11,249 bases of DNA from Bacteroidia bacterium (GCA_025060275.1 JANXCJ010000062.1:1-11249); one strand, 5' to 3'. Positions 1 through 7,042 are shown, numbered from the stretch's first letter. Notes: generated from the letters alone by a model not told the origin. A program made the numbers and translations.

Positions 1-477
1 CCCTCTATCAGAGAGAAGTCTGATAGACTTCTCTATAAAGGCGCCATATAAGTTGTACTTTCCAAACCATGTAGTAAAGAATTTTTTGTAGATAGGCTTT
101 TGCGTAAGAAGCTCGGGTATAGCATAGTGAGAGGCATCCCCGACAATCCCATATGGAGGATTCCCAAGGATTAGATCAAACCTCTCGGAGGGATTCCAAA
201 GTAAGTAGTCAGCATGAAAAAAATGGGCTAAGGGGAGAGCTTGGGCTGCTGCCGCAAGCGGCTCTGAACGCACATCCACTCCATATAGCCGATGAGAGCT
301 CCCATACTTCCGAGCAAAAGCCCTTAGAAAAGGTGCTTCTCCACAGGCAGGCTCTAAAACCTTCAGAGAAGAGCTTAATCGCTCAGGCAGAAGAGAGAGC
401 ATAGCTTCCACTCCTGCCGCCGGCGTCTCTACTACTCCTAAACCTCCAAGAGAAGCCCTACGAGGGCTCATGTTCAT
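1..477 (-). CDS. TaqI-like N6-adenine DNA methyltransferase, N-terminal 159 residues (runs off the left edge)
   Basis: The gene starts at ATG 477 (a second in-frame ATG lies at 471) and is open to base 1, so only the first 159 residues are visible; M.TaqI has about 420. Visible motifs are VVETPAAGVEAM (residues 15-26, motif X region), VLEPACGEAPFLRAF (40-54, SAM-binding motif I), FDLILGNPPYGIVGDAS (100-116, with the catalytic NPPY at 106-109 that marks amino-methyltransferases) and KYNLYGAFIEKSIRLL (140-155). As I recall M.TaqI, it has nearly the same strings in the same order (LEPAC..GPFLRAF, FDLILGNPPYGIVGEAS, GKYNLYGAFLEKAVRLL), so TCGA specificity is a reasonable inference, but the target-recognition domain is outside the window. 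The protein would methylate the adenine in its site and protect DNA from a partner nuclease. It has its own promoter just upstream. A decayed gene precedes it; an active endonuclease could lie beyond the left edge. Confidence 0.93.
   Translation of the reverse strand, partial: MNMSPRRASLGGLGVVETPAAGVEAMLSLLPERLSSSLKVLEPACGEAPFLRAFARKYGSSHRLYGVDVRSEPLAAAAQALPLAHFFHADYLLWNPSERFDLILGNPPYGIVGDASHYAIPELLTQKPIYKKFFTTWFGKYNLYGAFIEKSIRLLSDRG
4..34. repeat. Two overlapping, mutually exclusive inverted repeats inside the methyltransferase gene
   Basis: AGAGAAGTCT (12-21) and AGACTTCTCT (25-34) form a perfect 10-bp inverted repeat around a 3-nt spacer. TCTATCAG (4-11) and CTGATAGA (20-27) form a second perfect 8-bp inverted repeat with an 8-nt spacer. 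The two use shared bases, so only one can fold at a time. They encode the EKSIRLLSDR stretch of the methyltransferase. They may be chance in a region of low complexity; a function is not shown. Confidence 0.6.
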
Positions 478-480
478 ACG

Positions 481-509
481 CAAATATAGTCCTTTATCAA
501 CCTACTCAA
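481..509 (-). promoter_or_regulatory. Bacteroidota -33/-7 promoter of the methyltransferase gene
   Basis: On the minus strand TATATTTG (488..481) matches the Bacteroidota -7 consensus TAnnTTTG exactly. A TTG (509..507) lies 18 nt upstream, where the -33 TTG element is expected. The box ends only 3 nt before ATG 477 and 9 nt before ATG 471, so the transcript is probably leaderless or nearly so. The rest of the 138-nt gap (478-615) holds no gene I can support. Confidence 0.75.
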
Positions 510-615
510 GGGGGAAACTGGAGCTACTCCTCTAATGGCTCTAACCTCGTCCGTCTCTCCTTACAGCGGAAATAAACCTAATAGTAAGGCCAACGGGGGT
601 AGCTGAGCCCGTAAG

Positions 616-1688
616 TTAAAATAGCTCTATCTTCTCCATTTGTAGCTCTGCACTATTCAGAAGCCCCTCTACCTCTCTTAGAATGTCAGACTCTTCCTTT
701 TCTTCGTAGGCACCGTAGATAGAGCTACCATTAGTTTCGGCTATAGGCTTTGTGATGTCTCCACAAACCCTATGGGCCTCATAGGCTTGTAGAACGAATC
801 TCTAATAAAGCCTGTGCTTCAGTGCTTGTAGAGCAAGTACTTCTGACTGAGTTTTGGTGACGGATTTCCCAAGCGTCACTATGGTGTGATTTATAAGTTC
901 TTGACAGAAATCATAATAACTTACCAGAATAGCACTGAGCTTAGGCATATACCTCAGCTGAAACATCGTATCTCCTGAATTTATATAAAATTCACCTGGA
1001 ACGACCTTCTCTAAGGCGAAGAGTATGCTTTGCCGGGTAGTTTTATCTACAGCAAATAGGCATAGCTTATCAGCTCCTCTTGCATGATTTGCCTGAAAAG
1101 TGTTTGCCTGTTTAGTGTCATTTTATCCGGCAAGAGTCGAGAAACTTGGATACACAGATATAGCCTAAAGAGGTTATTATAAGTGGTTATCTCATTGCAG
1201 CTAGAGCATTGTAGAATTCCAAACTTGTTGTTTATGAATAACTGAAAAGGTTTAGAGTCAATCTGACCTCGGCAAAGCAAGTCATAGGCTGCCTTTCCTT
1301 TCTCTGCCTTAGTACATAGGATAAATCCTGAGGAGTGGAAAATTCTAAATCAAGCTTAGGGAAAATCTCCATGTTGGAAGCCTGAATGGCTTCTAAGACC
1401 TATTCATCCAGCGTTCTATCTTCTATACCACTCGTGATAGCCATGAGGGGGGTTATCTGGCTCTCGGAAAAAGCTGCGGAGTTCATTTAGAGGGCACTGA
1501 AAGCGGAACATGGAACTTTACAAATACACTCTGGCCACGTGCACTTGGGATTATCGGTAAGTGCGTGTTCTACCTACTTAGCATACTTTTTGCGAGGTAA
1601 ATTGGCTACTTTGATATACCTTGGAAGATCAGGTAAGGTTATTCTCTCCCACCTAAAGCCATGGATATGAGTTCCTTTAGCGCATAAA
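616..1688 (-). pseudogene. Decayed gene of about 355 codons, possibly a restriction endonuclease
   Basis: Reading right to left, three frame segments join into one protein-like sequence broken by TAG (1574-1576), TAA (1487-1489), TAG (1400-1402), a 1-nt deletion near 1310, a 1-nt deletion in the A-tract at about 1120-1125, and TAG (802-804). It ends at TAA 616-618. Readable pieces include GFRWERITLPDLPRYIKVAN, a Cys cluster CTWPECICKVPC, AYDLLCRGQIDSKPFQLFIN followed by NKFG, NEITTYNNLFRLYL, and KVVPGEFYINSGDTMFQLRY. No start codon is in frame; the 5' end abuts the terminator at 1693-1716, so the N terminus may be lost. I do not recognise the family. The string QID-x6-FINNK resembles a PD-(D/E)XK-type nuclease core with N in place of the second acid, and the gene sits beside a methyltransferase, so a dead restriction enzyme is a reasonable guess and no more. 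The stretch around 900-1250 looks more A+T-rich than the genes to the right. Confidence 0.75.
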
Positions 1689-1716
1689 AGAAGGGGAGCT
1701 ACCTAAGTAGCTCCCC
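1681..1716 (-). terminator. Rho-independent terminator closing the long minus-strand gene series
   Basis: A perfect 10-bp stem, GGGGAGCTAC (1693-1702) with GTAGCTCCCC (1707-1716), encloses a 4-nt loop. On the minus strand it is followed directly by TTCTTTTAT (1692 downward). There is no T-tract on the plus-strand side, so it acts for minus-strand transcripts. It lies 32 nt after the stop of the small secreted-protein gene. Confidence 0.9.
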
Positions 1717-1748
1717 TAAAGAGCAAAGCTGAGTAAAGAGAAAGAGGC

Positions 1749-1964
1749 TTACCTGCCGCAGAAACGCTTCCAATTTCGGCATTTACCGCCGCCGCCAAAA
1801 TAGGTTTGTGCCAAACGGGTCCGGTAATTCTTCCAATTCTTCCTCGGACCCACAAGGACTTCATGTACCCCTGTGAGGGAGTTGTGAAACCTTACTTCTG
1901 CTCCTTCGGCTTTCATCCATGTAACCCCGAGAAGGGGCATCAGGGCTAACACTATGTTTCTCAT
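1749..1964 (-). CDS. Small secreted cationic protein of unknown function (71 aa)
   Basis: ATG 1964 is chosen because it gives a classical signal peptide: basic start MRN, hydrophobic IVLALMPLLGVTW (residues 4-16), then a small-residue cleavage site around AEGA/EV (19-24). The predicted mature part is about 48 residues, rich in Arg and Lys with few acidic residues, and ends with GGGGKCRNWKRFCGR. Two related blocks are visible, RKNWKNYR (about 45-52) and CRNWKRFC (about 62-69). The second is bracketed by the only two cysteines, which could form a disulfide after export. The longer frame to 2027 begins with TTG and would put 21 extra residues before the signal peptide, so it is less likely. A strong terminator follows immediately, and lipB lies 194 nt upstream on the same strand. 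I do not recognise a family; a cationic exported peptide (antimicrobial-like or envelope-binding) is speculation. Confidence 0.6.
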   Translation of the reverse strand: MRNIVLALMPLLGVTWMKAEGAEVRFHNSLTGVHEVLVGPRKNWKNYRTRLAQTYFGGGGKCRNWKRFCGR

Positions 1965-2037
1965 ACAATACTTATACGAGGGTGAGCAAAGAAGGGTTGC
2001 ATGCTGCAGATACAACCAGCTAATCAAATTGCCTGTC

Positions 2038-2155
2038 CTTCAAGGCTCAGGCTAGCCTGTACCTCCCCCCTTACTTAGTGGTGCCAAGGTGGGTCTGCAA
2101 TGGCCCTGTAGAGTTTCCATGGAGGGTGGGCTCCCACCAGAGGCTTAGCTTGAAG
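2038..2155 (-). other. Possibly structured spacer between lipB and the small secreted-protein gene
   Basis: The spacer holds a perfect 12-bp palindrome CAGGCTAGCCTG (2048-2059), an inverted repeat GGTGGG-CT-CCCACC (2125-2138), and a long-range complementary pair CTTCAAG (2038-2044) with CTTGAAG (2149-2155) that would bring the ends together. Neither hairpin has a T-tract, so these are not obvious terminators. It may be a structured leader of the small gene, a small RNA, or chance. I find no match to tRNA, SRP RNA or a known riboswitch. Confidence 0.3.
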
Positions 2156-2158
2156 AAA

Positions 2159-2839
2159 TCAATTTGCTTCTATCTCAAAAACCTCATGGAAATAATAAAT
2201 TACTTTTTCCTTTACTTCCCCGAGAGGTACTTCCTGACCGAGTTCCAAATGCAGAGAAGTTACGGCTTTATCCCGAATCCCACAAGGCACTATGTAGGAG
2301 AAACCTGTAAGGTCTGTATTGATATTTAGAGCGAAACCGTGCATAGTTAGCCATCGGCTCAGCTTGACGCCTAATGCAGCTATTTTACGAGGAGGATTTA
2401 GGAGCCATACGCCCGTGAGACCTGGAATGCGCTCTGCTTTTAGCCCGTAATCAGCTAGGGTACGAATAAGCACCTCCTCCAGTGAGCGCATATACCACGA
2501 AACATCGCAGCGAAATCTCTCTAACCATAGAATGGGATATCCTACGATTTGACCGGGCCCATGGTAGGTGACGTCGCCGCCTCGCTCTACTTCATATATC
2601 TCTACGCCCTTTTTTTGAAGGTAAGCTGCAGAGAAGAGTATGTTTTGTTGGTCTGCGTTGCGTCCGAGAGTAATAACGGGTGGATGCTCACAGAGGATAA
2701 GCCTATCCTGCCATTCTGAAAGGTTATGGAGAGCTTGCTTTACATATGCCTTTTGCCTTTCCCATGCCTCCCCGTAAGGAATAAGTCCCCAGTCCTCTAT
2801 GAGGACCTCTTTTGTCTTAGCTGCACTAGTAGTATCCAT
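2159..2839 (-). CDS. lipB: LipB, octanoyl-[ACP]:protein N-octanoyltransferase
   Basis: This cytoplasmic enzyme moves octanoyl from octanoyl-ACP to a lysine of lipoyl domains, the first step of lipoate synthesis. The 226-residue sequence has the family hallmarks: CEHPPVITLGRNA (50-62), RGGDVTYHGPGQIVGYPI (86-103), RKIAALGVKLSRW (151-163), HGFALNINTDL (167-177) and the nucleophile motif IVPCGI (183-188). Lys152 and Cys186 are 34 residues apart, the same spacing as the catalytic Lys142/Cys176 pair I recall for M. tuberculosis LipB. The ATG at 2839 overlaps the end of lspA by 43 nt; no better start occurs before the conserved VLIEDWG region, so the overlap is probably real and suggests translational coupling. 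lipA is not in the window. Confidence 0.96.
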   Translation of the reverse strand: MDTTSAAKTKEVLIEDWGLIPYGEAWERQKAYVKQALHNLSEWQDRLILCEHPPVITLGRNADQQNILFSAAYLQKKGVEIYEVERGGDVTYHGPGQIVGYPILWLERFRCDVSWYMRSLEEVLIRTLADYGLKAERIPGLTGVWLLNPPRKIAALGVKLSRWLTMHGFALNINTDLTGFSYIVPCGIRDKAVTSLHLELGQEVPLGEVKEKVIYYFHEVFEIEAN

Positions 2840-3393
2840 ACTACCCCAATAGAGATGCAGCTATCTGCAATATTAAAGATAGGCCATAAGGCAATATACT
2901 CTCCACCCCAGAAGGGTACCCAGTTAGGTAGTAAGCCTTGCCATATATCTACATAAATAAAATCTACCACATGCCCCTGAAGCCATCCTCCCTCATAAGC
3001 ATTGAGAGAAGCAAAGAGCACACCATAAAATATACGATCTATAAGGTTTCCAACGGCTCCTCCTAAAATAAGTCCGCTCGGCCAGGAGAGAGCAGGTGTC
3101 TGGTGGCTTAGTTTGCTTAGATAATACCCGATTCCCACTGCAATGGCTGCAGAAAGAAGAGTTAGAAGAACTTTAGGTGCAGCCTCTGCCGTAGGAGTAT
3201 CATGCCCGAAAAAACCTGCCAAAGAAATCCCAAAAGCTGCCCCAGGATTTTCTACATAATGGAGTTTGAGCCAATCTCCTATCCATTTTATCTCATGTCC
3301 TAACGGAAATGAGAGCTTGACGTAGAGTTTCGTAGCTTGATCTATAAGTACTACGAAAAGGGCTACTATTCCGACTCTACGCCATGTCCTCAT
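2797..3393 (-). CDS. lspA: LspA, lipoprotein signal peptidase (signal peptidase II)
   Basis: This inner-membrane aspartyl protease removes signal peptides from prolipoproteins after lipid attachment. The 198-residue sequence has an N-terminal membrane segment (about 7-24) carrying LIDQATK, the conserved VENPGAAFGI (47-56), a third hydrophobic segment (about 74-92), and the two catalytic aspartates: Asp119 in GNLIDR and Asp177 in FNIADS. A last membrane helix (about 178-192) precedes the basic tail QLRQKRSS. The stretch 121-171 between the catalytic blocks is longer than in E. coli LspA (164 aa), as is common in Bacteroidota. Its ATG overlaps the TGA of the DksA-like gene in an ATGA, and its 3' end overlaps lipB by 43 nt. 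Confidence 0.96.
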   Translation of the reverse strand: MRTWRRVGIVALFVVLIDQATKLYVKLSFPLGHEIKWIGDWLKLHYVENPGAAFGISLAGFFGHDTPTAEAAPKVLLTLLSAAIAVGIGYYLSKLSHQTPALSWPSGLILGGAVGNLIDRIFYGVLFASLNAYEGGWLQGHVVDFIYVDIWQGLLPNWVPFWGGEYIALWPIFNIADSCISIGVVWILLVQLRQKRSS

Positions 3394-3767
3394 TTGGGGC
3401 GCTTTTCTTTTACCTCTAATAGGGTTTCTGCCACAGGCACAGCCAGAAGTCTCTCCTTAGGGATTAGCTTCCCCGTAACCTTACATATACCATAAGTGCC
3501 ATTTTCTATCCGTATGAGAGCTCTCTTAAGAGCATCAATGTATTTCAAACTATGTTGAATAAGCCTTTCTAACTGCACTTTCTCAGAGTATTCGCTCCCG
3601 GTATATTCTCCTGTGCGATACTGCTCCTCGGCAGCGACCACTAATTCTTCTAAGTTACGCTTGAGGCGGTGGTACTCTTTTTCAGCTTCTTCTAACTTTT
3701 GCAGAATGATACGCTTGAATTCTGCGAGTTCTTCTGCGGTATAACGGCTCTTCTCAGACATGCTCAT
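3390..3767 (-). CDS. DksA/TraR-family RNA-polymerase-binding protein with a reduced zinc site
   Basis: The 125-residue protein has the DksA/TraR plan: two charged helices suited to an antiparallel coiled coil (about 11-50 and 63-88) followed by the C-terminal finger region (IENGTYGICKVTGKLIPKERL, 87-107). Only one cysteine (Cys95) remains of the four that normally bind zinc, so the finger probably folds without metal. As I recall, this 'GIC.VTGKLIPKERL' form is usual in Bacteroidota. The expected role is to enter the RNA polymerase secondary channel and adjust initiation at stable-RNA and stress promoters, with or without ppGpp. It lies between ileS (14-nt overlap) and lspA (4-nt overlap), the usual Bacteroidota arrangement. 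ATG 3767 and ATG 3761 (Met1 and Met3) are both possible starts. Confidence 0.9.
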   Translation of the reverse strand: MSMSEKSRYTAEELAEFKRIILQKLEEAEKEYHRLKRNLEELVVAAEEQYRTGEYTGSEYSEKVQLERLIQHSLKYIDALKRALIRIENGTYGICKVTGKLIPKERLLAVPVAETLLEVKEKRPK

Positions 3768-6700
3768 ATGCCTTTGAAATTTCTATGTGTAGGGAGACCG
3801 AGTCTAAAAATTCCATGGATGGTTCCGAAGGTACTTCCTTCAGCCAGGTAATTTGTTCTGCTAAGGTCTCTTGAGCTATTAGCTGAGAAAAAGGAGTTAG
3901 AGCTTCTTGGTAAGGGTGGGGAAGATAGAGCTTAAGATGAATTCGCTCAGTTAGGGATAGTCCATTAGCTTTACGGGCATTTTGGATATGGTGAATGAGC
4001 TCTCGCGCCCATCCCTCTTGCTCAAGCTCGGGTGTAATGCGTGTGTCTAGGGCTACAGTGAGCCCCGTTTCTGAGGCGAATAACCATCCCGCTAAGGCTT
4101 TGGCTCTTACCTCTATCTCCTCGGGAATAAAAAGGGTTTTGTCCTCCCATATCACTGCTCCCCGCTGAATTGATTCTAAAACGCTTTCTTGAGAGAGAGA
4201 GGATAGATGATGTCTTAACTCATTTATACGAGTTCCTAACTTAGGGCCTAGTAAGCGGTAATTAGGGCGCAGTTCATATATAACTGCTTCACTTTGGTCG
4301 TCTAAGTATGTGATTTGCTTGACATTGACTTCACTGAGAAGCAGGTGGGCGAGAGGTTCTAGCCATTTCTTGTAGCTTGCAGGCACGAGGACTTGGGACA
4401 GCGGCTGGCGTACGCGTATACCTTTCTGCTTGCGTAGACTGTGAATAAGAGAGGCTAAGCGTCGGGTTTTCTCCATCGCTTCTTCTAACTCTTCTTTTCT
4501 TAGGCTAAGGTCGGGCAGGGGGAAATCGCTTTCATGGACAGACCCTTTTTCTTTCAGATTTTCCCAGAGAATTTCTGCATAGAAGGGTGCGATGGGCGCC
4601 ATTAGCTGGGCTACACGGAGTAGAGCATGACGAAGTACGGTAAATGCTCTCCACTTGTCCTCATCTTTCTCACCTTTCCAGAAGCGGCGCCGATTAAGCC
4701 GTACATACCAGTTAGAAAGGCGTTCTATTACAAAGTCTTCTATGAGCCGAGCAGCTTGCGTGGGGTAGTAGTTTTCATAGGCTTCTAAGACCTCTGCTGT
4801 GAGCCTCTCTGTCTCACTAATAAGCCAGGCATCTATGGGAGAATACTCTTCAAAGGAAGAAAGTGGCTTCGGTATGTATCCATCTATCTGGGCATACAGG
4901 GCGAAAAATTCATAGGTGTTGTGTAATGTACCAAAAAATGTACGCACCTTCTCTGCCAGTCGCTGCTCATCAAAGCGTACATTTTCCCAAGGGGGGGCAT
5001 TACTTACGAGGTACCATCGGGTGGGGTCAGCTCCATATTTCTCTATCAGCTCAAAGGGGTCTACTACATTCCCTAAGCGTTTAGACATCTTATTCCCATC
5101 CTTATCTAAGACAAGCCCATTCACAAGGACTCGTTTATAAGCCACACTGTCAAATAGTGCCGCCGCTATTACATGCAGAGTGTAAAACCAACCCCGGGTC
5201 TGATCCACTCCTTCCGCGATGAAATCAGCAGGAAATTGACGAGTGAAAACTTCCTGATTGGCGAAAGGGTAATGCCACTGGGCATAAGGCATAGCGCCAG
5301 AATCAAACCATACATCTATGACATCGGGCTCTCGGTACATAGGTTCCCCATTTGGTGCGCATAGGATGATCTCATCAATGAAGGGGCGATGGGGATCAAA
5401 AGCGGGAGCATCCAGAGGGTTAGACTGCATGAAGCCCGCTTTACGAGCTTCCTCTATTGCCTCTCGTAATTCTGCAAAAGAGCCTATACATCGTTCGTAC
5501 TGGCGGTCCTTTGTGCGCCATATAGGTAGCGGAATGCCCCAGAATCGGCTTCTGGAAAGATTCCAATCTTCTATATTCTCTAACCAGTTTCCAAATCGCC
5601 CTTCCCCAATTGAGGAGGGGTGCCAGGTAATTGTACGATTTAGAGATATTAGCTTCTCGCGCAGGGCTGAAGTGCGGATAAACCAGGCTTCTATAGGATA
5701 GTACAAAATAGGCTTATCCGTACGCCAGCAATGTGGATAATTATGTTCATAGACCTCTTTTCGGAATAGGAGTCCCCGCTGCCGCAAATAAGCTGCGATG
5801 TCTTCATCTACGGGGCGATACTGCGGGTCATCTTTATAATTTTTTACAAACCTTCCGGCAAAATCTGTAACTTGAGGTACAAACTTACCCTCTTTATCTA
5901 CAAGAGGAGTGGGGTTTCCATTCGCATCTTGCACTACTATGGAGGAGATGCCATGCTCTCTCGCTGCTTTGAGGTCATCTGCCCCAAAGGTGGGGGCGAT
6001 ATGAACGATACCTGTCCCCTCCTCCAACTTGACAAATTCAGCAGGGATGACGCACCAGACTTTACCCTTGGGATGGACGTACTTGAATACAGGTTCGTAT
6101 TCCTGTCCTACTAATGCTTTACCCTTGAATCGCCGAAGAATCCGATAAGGTAGCTTAGCTGTGCGCAAATCTAATGCCTCAGGGCTCATGGGAAGAGATT
6201 GTCCCTCAGGAGAGAAATACCTGCTCAAAGCCGCTTCCGCCAAGATGACCCGAATAGGAGCTTTGGTATAAGGCTGGAAGGTCTCTACTTCTACATAGAA
6301 GAATTCAGCTCCTACAGCTAAAGCGGCGTTGCTGGGAAGCGTCCACGGCGTAGTAGTCCAGACCAAGAAAAATAAATTTTCCTCTTGTTTATGGCGGAAT
6401 TGAACTGTAATAGAGGGGTCTTTTACTGACTTGTAGGCGCCAGGTAGGTTTAGCTCATGCTGGCTGAGAGCTGTGCCTGCCGCTGGCGAATAGGGTTGTA
6501 TTGTATAGTCTTTGTAGAGGAGCCCTTTGGTATAAAGCTGCTTGAGAAGCCACCAAACAGATTCTATGTAAGAGGGCTCAAAGGTAATGTAAGGATTTTC
6601 TAATTCTATCCAATAGCCCATTCGCTCTGTGAGCTCATCCCATGCTGCCTTGTAGCGCATTACGGCGGCACGGCACGCTTGATTATATTCTGCAATAGAG

Positions 6701-7029
6701 ATTTTTGTGCCAATATCTGCCTTGGAAATACCTAATTCTCTTTCTACACTTAGCTCCACGGGGAGTCCGTGCGTGTCCCAGCCGGCTCTACGAGGGACAT
6801 AGTAGCCGCGCATAGTCTGATAACGGCATACTAAGTCCTTGAGAGTGCGAGAAAAAACATGATGAATGCCGGGCTTTCCATTTGCAGAAGGAGGCCCCTC
6901 GTAAAAAACAAAGAGGGGAGCCTTTTGCCGACGAGTAAGGGTTCGTTGAAAGGTATTTTCCTTTCGCCACCGCTCTAACACCTGCCTCTCCCACTCAGGC
7001 AGCCGTAGTGTCCCCAAGCTACGCCACAT
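3754..7029 (-). CDS. ileS: Isoleucyl-tRNA synthetase, type 2 (IleRS2) with GIHH signature
   Basis: This enzyme charges tRNA-Ile with isoleucine and edits mischarged valine. At 1091 residues with no cysteine-rich C-terminal zinc finger it fits the eukaryote-like IleRS2 group. From ATG 7029, motifs are GPPSANGKPGIHH (46-57), where the class I HIGH signature reads GIHH; the editing-domain strings VWTTTPWTLPSN (223-234) and GTGIVHIAPTFGADD (338-352); DVWFDSG (572-578); and KMSKRLGN (647-654). Then follow the anticodon-binding region (LSNWYVRLNRRRFW, about 771-784) and a long C-terminal domain. A GTG at 7035 is in frame, but it shares its G with a perfect promoter box (TACCTTTG, 7042..7035), so ATG 7029 is preferred. 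The 3' end overlaps the DksA-like gene by 14 nt. folA ends 30 nt upstream of this ATG. Confidence 0.97.
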   Translation of the reverse strand: MWRSLGTLRLPEWERQVLERWRKENTFQRTLTRRQKAPLFVFYEGPPSANGKPGIHHVFSRTLKDLVCRYQTMRGYYVPRRAGWDTHGLPVELSVERELGISKADIGTKISIAEYNQACRAAVMRYKAAWDELTERMGYWIELENPYITFEPSYIESVWWLLKQLYTKGLLYKDYTIQPYSPAAGTALSQHELNLPGAYKSVKDPSITVQFRHKQEENLFFLVWTTTPWTLPSNAALAVGAEFFYVEVETFQPYTKAPIRVILAEAALSRYFSPEGQSLPMSPEALDLRTAKLPYRILRRFKGKALVGQEYEPVFKYVHPKGKVWCVIPAEFVKLEEGTGIVHIAPTFGADDLKAAREHGISSIVVQDANGNPTPLVDKEGKFVPQVTDFAGRFVKNYKDDPQYRPVDEDIAAYLRQRGLLFRKEVYEHNYPHCWRTDKPILYYPIEAWFIRTSALREKLISLNRTITWHPSSIGEGRFGNWLENIEDWNLSRSRFWGIPLPIWRTKDRQYERCIGSFAELREAIEEARKAGFMQSNPLDAPAFDPHRPFIDEIILCAPNGEPMYREPDVIDVWFDSGAMPYAQWHYPFANQEVFTRQFPADFIAEGVDQTRGWFYTLHVIAAALFDSVAYKRVLVNGLVLDKDGNKMSKRLGNVVDPFELIEKYGADPTRWYLVSNAPPWENVRFDEQRLAEKVRTFFGTLHNTYEFFALYAQIDGYIPKPLSSFEEYSPIDAWLISETERLTAEVLEAYENYYPTQAARLIEDFVIERLSNWYVRLNRRRFWKGEKDEDKWRAFTVLRHALLRVAQLMAPIAPFYAEILWENLKEKGSVHESDFPLPDLSLRKEELEEAMEKTRRLASLIHSLRKQKGIRVRQPLSQVLVPASYKKWLEPLAHLLLSEVNVKQITYLDDQSEAVIYELRPNYRLLGPKLGTRINELRHHLSSLSQESVLESIQRGAVIWEDKTLFIPEEIEVRAKALAGWLFASETGLTVALDTRITPELEQEGWARELIHHIQNARKANGLSLTERIHLKLYLPHPYQEALTPFSQLIAQETLAEQITWLKEVPSEPSMEFLDSVSLHIEISKAYEHV

Positions 7030-7034
7030 CTTCA

Positions 7035-7042
7035 CAAAGGTA
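7035..7042 (-). promoter_or_regulatory. Bacteroidota -7 box in front of ileS
   Basis: TACCTTTG (7042..7035) matches TAnnTTTG exactly and ends 5 nt before ATG 7029. I see no convincing -33 TTG/TTTG at the usual distance; that position falls at the end of folA. It could give ileS and the genes after it their own, nearly leaderless transcript within the larger series. Confidence 0.5.

Noticed and set aside
153..404. Open frame on the plus strand opposite the methyltransferase.
   Set aside because: It is the complement of a strongly conserved methyltransferase coding sequence and shows no domain-like features.
1047..1280. A stand-alone 77-residue protein on the minus strand.
   Set aside because: It is one frame segment of the larger broken gene; sensible protein continues on both sides in shifted frames.
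616..1688. TAG read as a sense codon (three of the in-frame stops are TAG, and none of the intact genes in the window ends in TAG).
   Set aside because: The same reading frame also needs a TAA and two 1-nt frameshifts to be repaired, so decay explains it better. Most intact stops are TGA forced by ATGA overlaps, which makes the lack of TAG uninformative.
1965..2027. Longer form of the small secreted protein starting at TTG 2027.
   Set aside because: The extra 21 residues would bury the signal peptide, and ATG 1964 is a normal start with a proper N-region.
2125..2138. GGTGGG/CCCACC hairpin as the terminator after lipB.
   Set aside because: There is no T-tract on either side and the loop is only 2 nt; the strong terminator lies further on at 1693-1716.
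2028..2158. tRNA, SRP RNA or riboswitch in the spacer after lipB.
   Set aside because: No T-loop GTTCGAATC-like string, no SRP GGAAG-type tetraloop region and no known riboswitch core could be found.
7030..7035. GTG 7035 as the start of ileS.
   Set aside because: Its first base is the last base of a perfect -7 promoter box, so the start would precede or touch the transcription start; ATG 7029 fits better.
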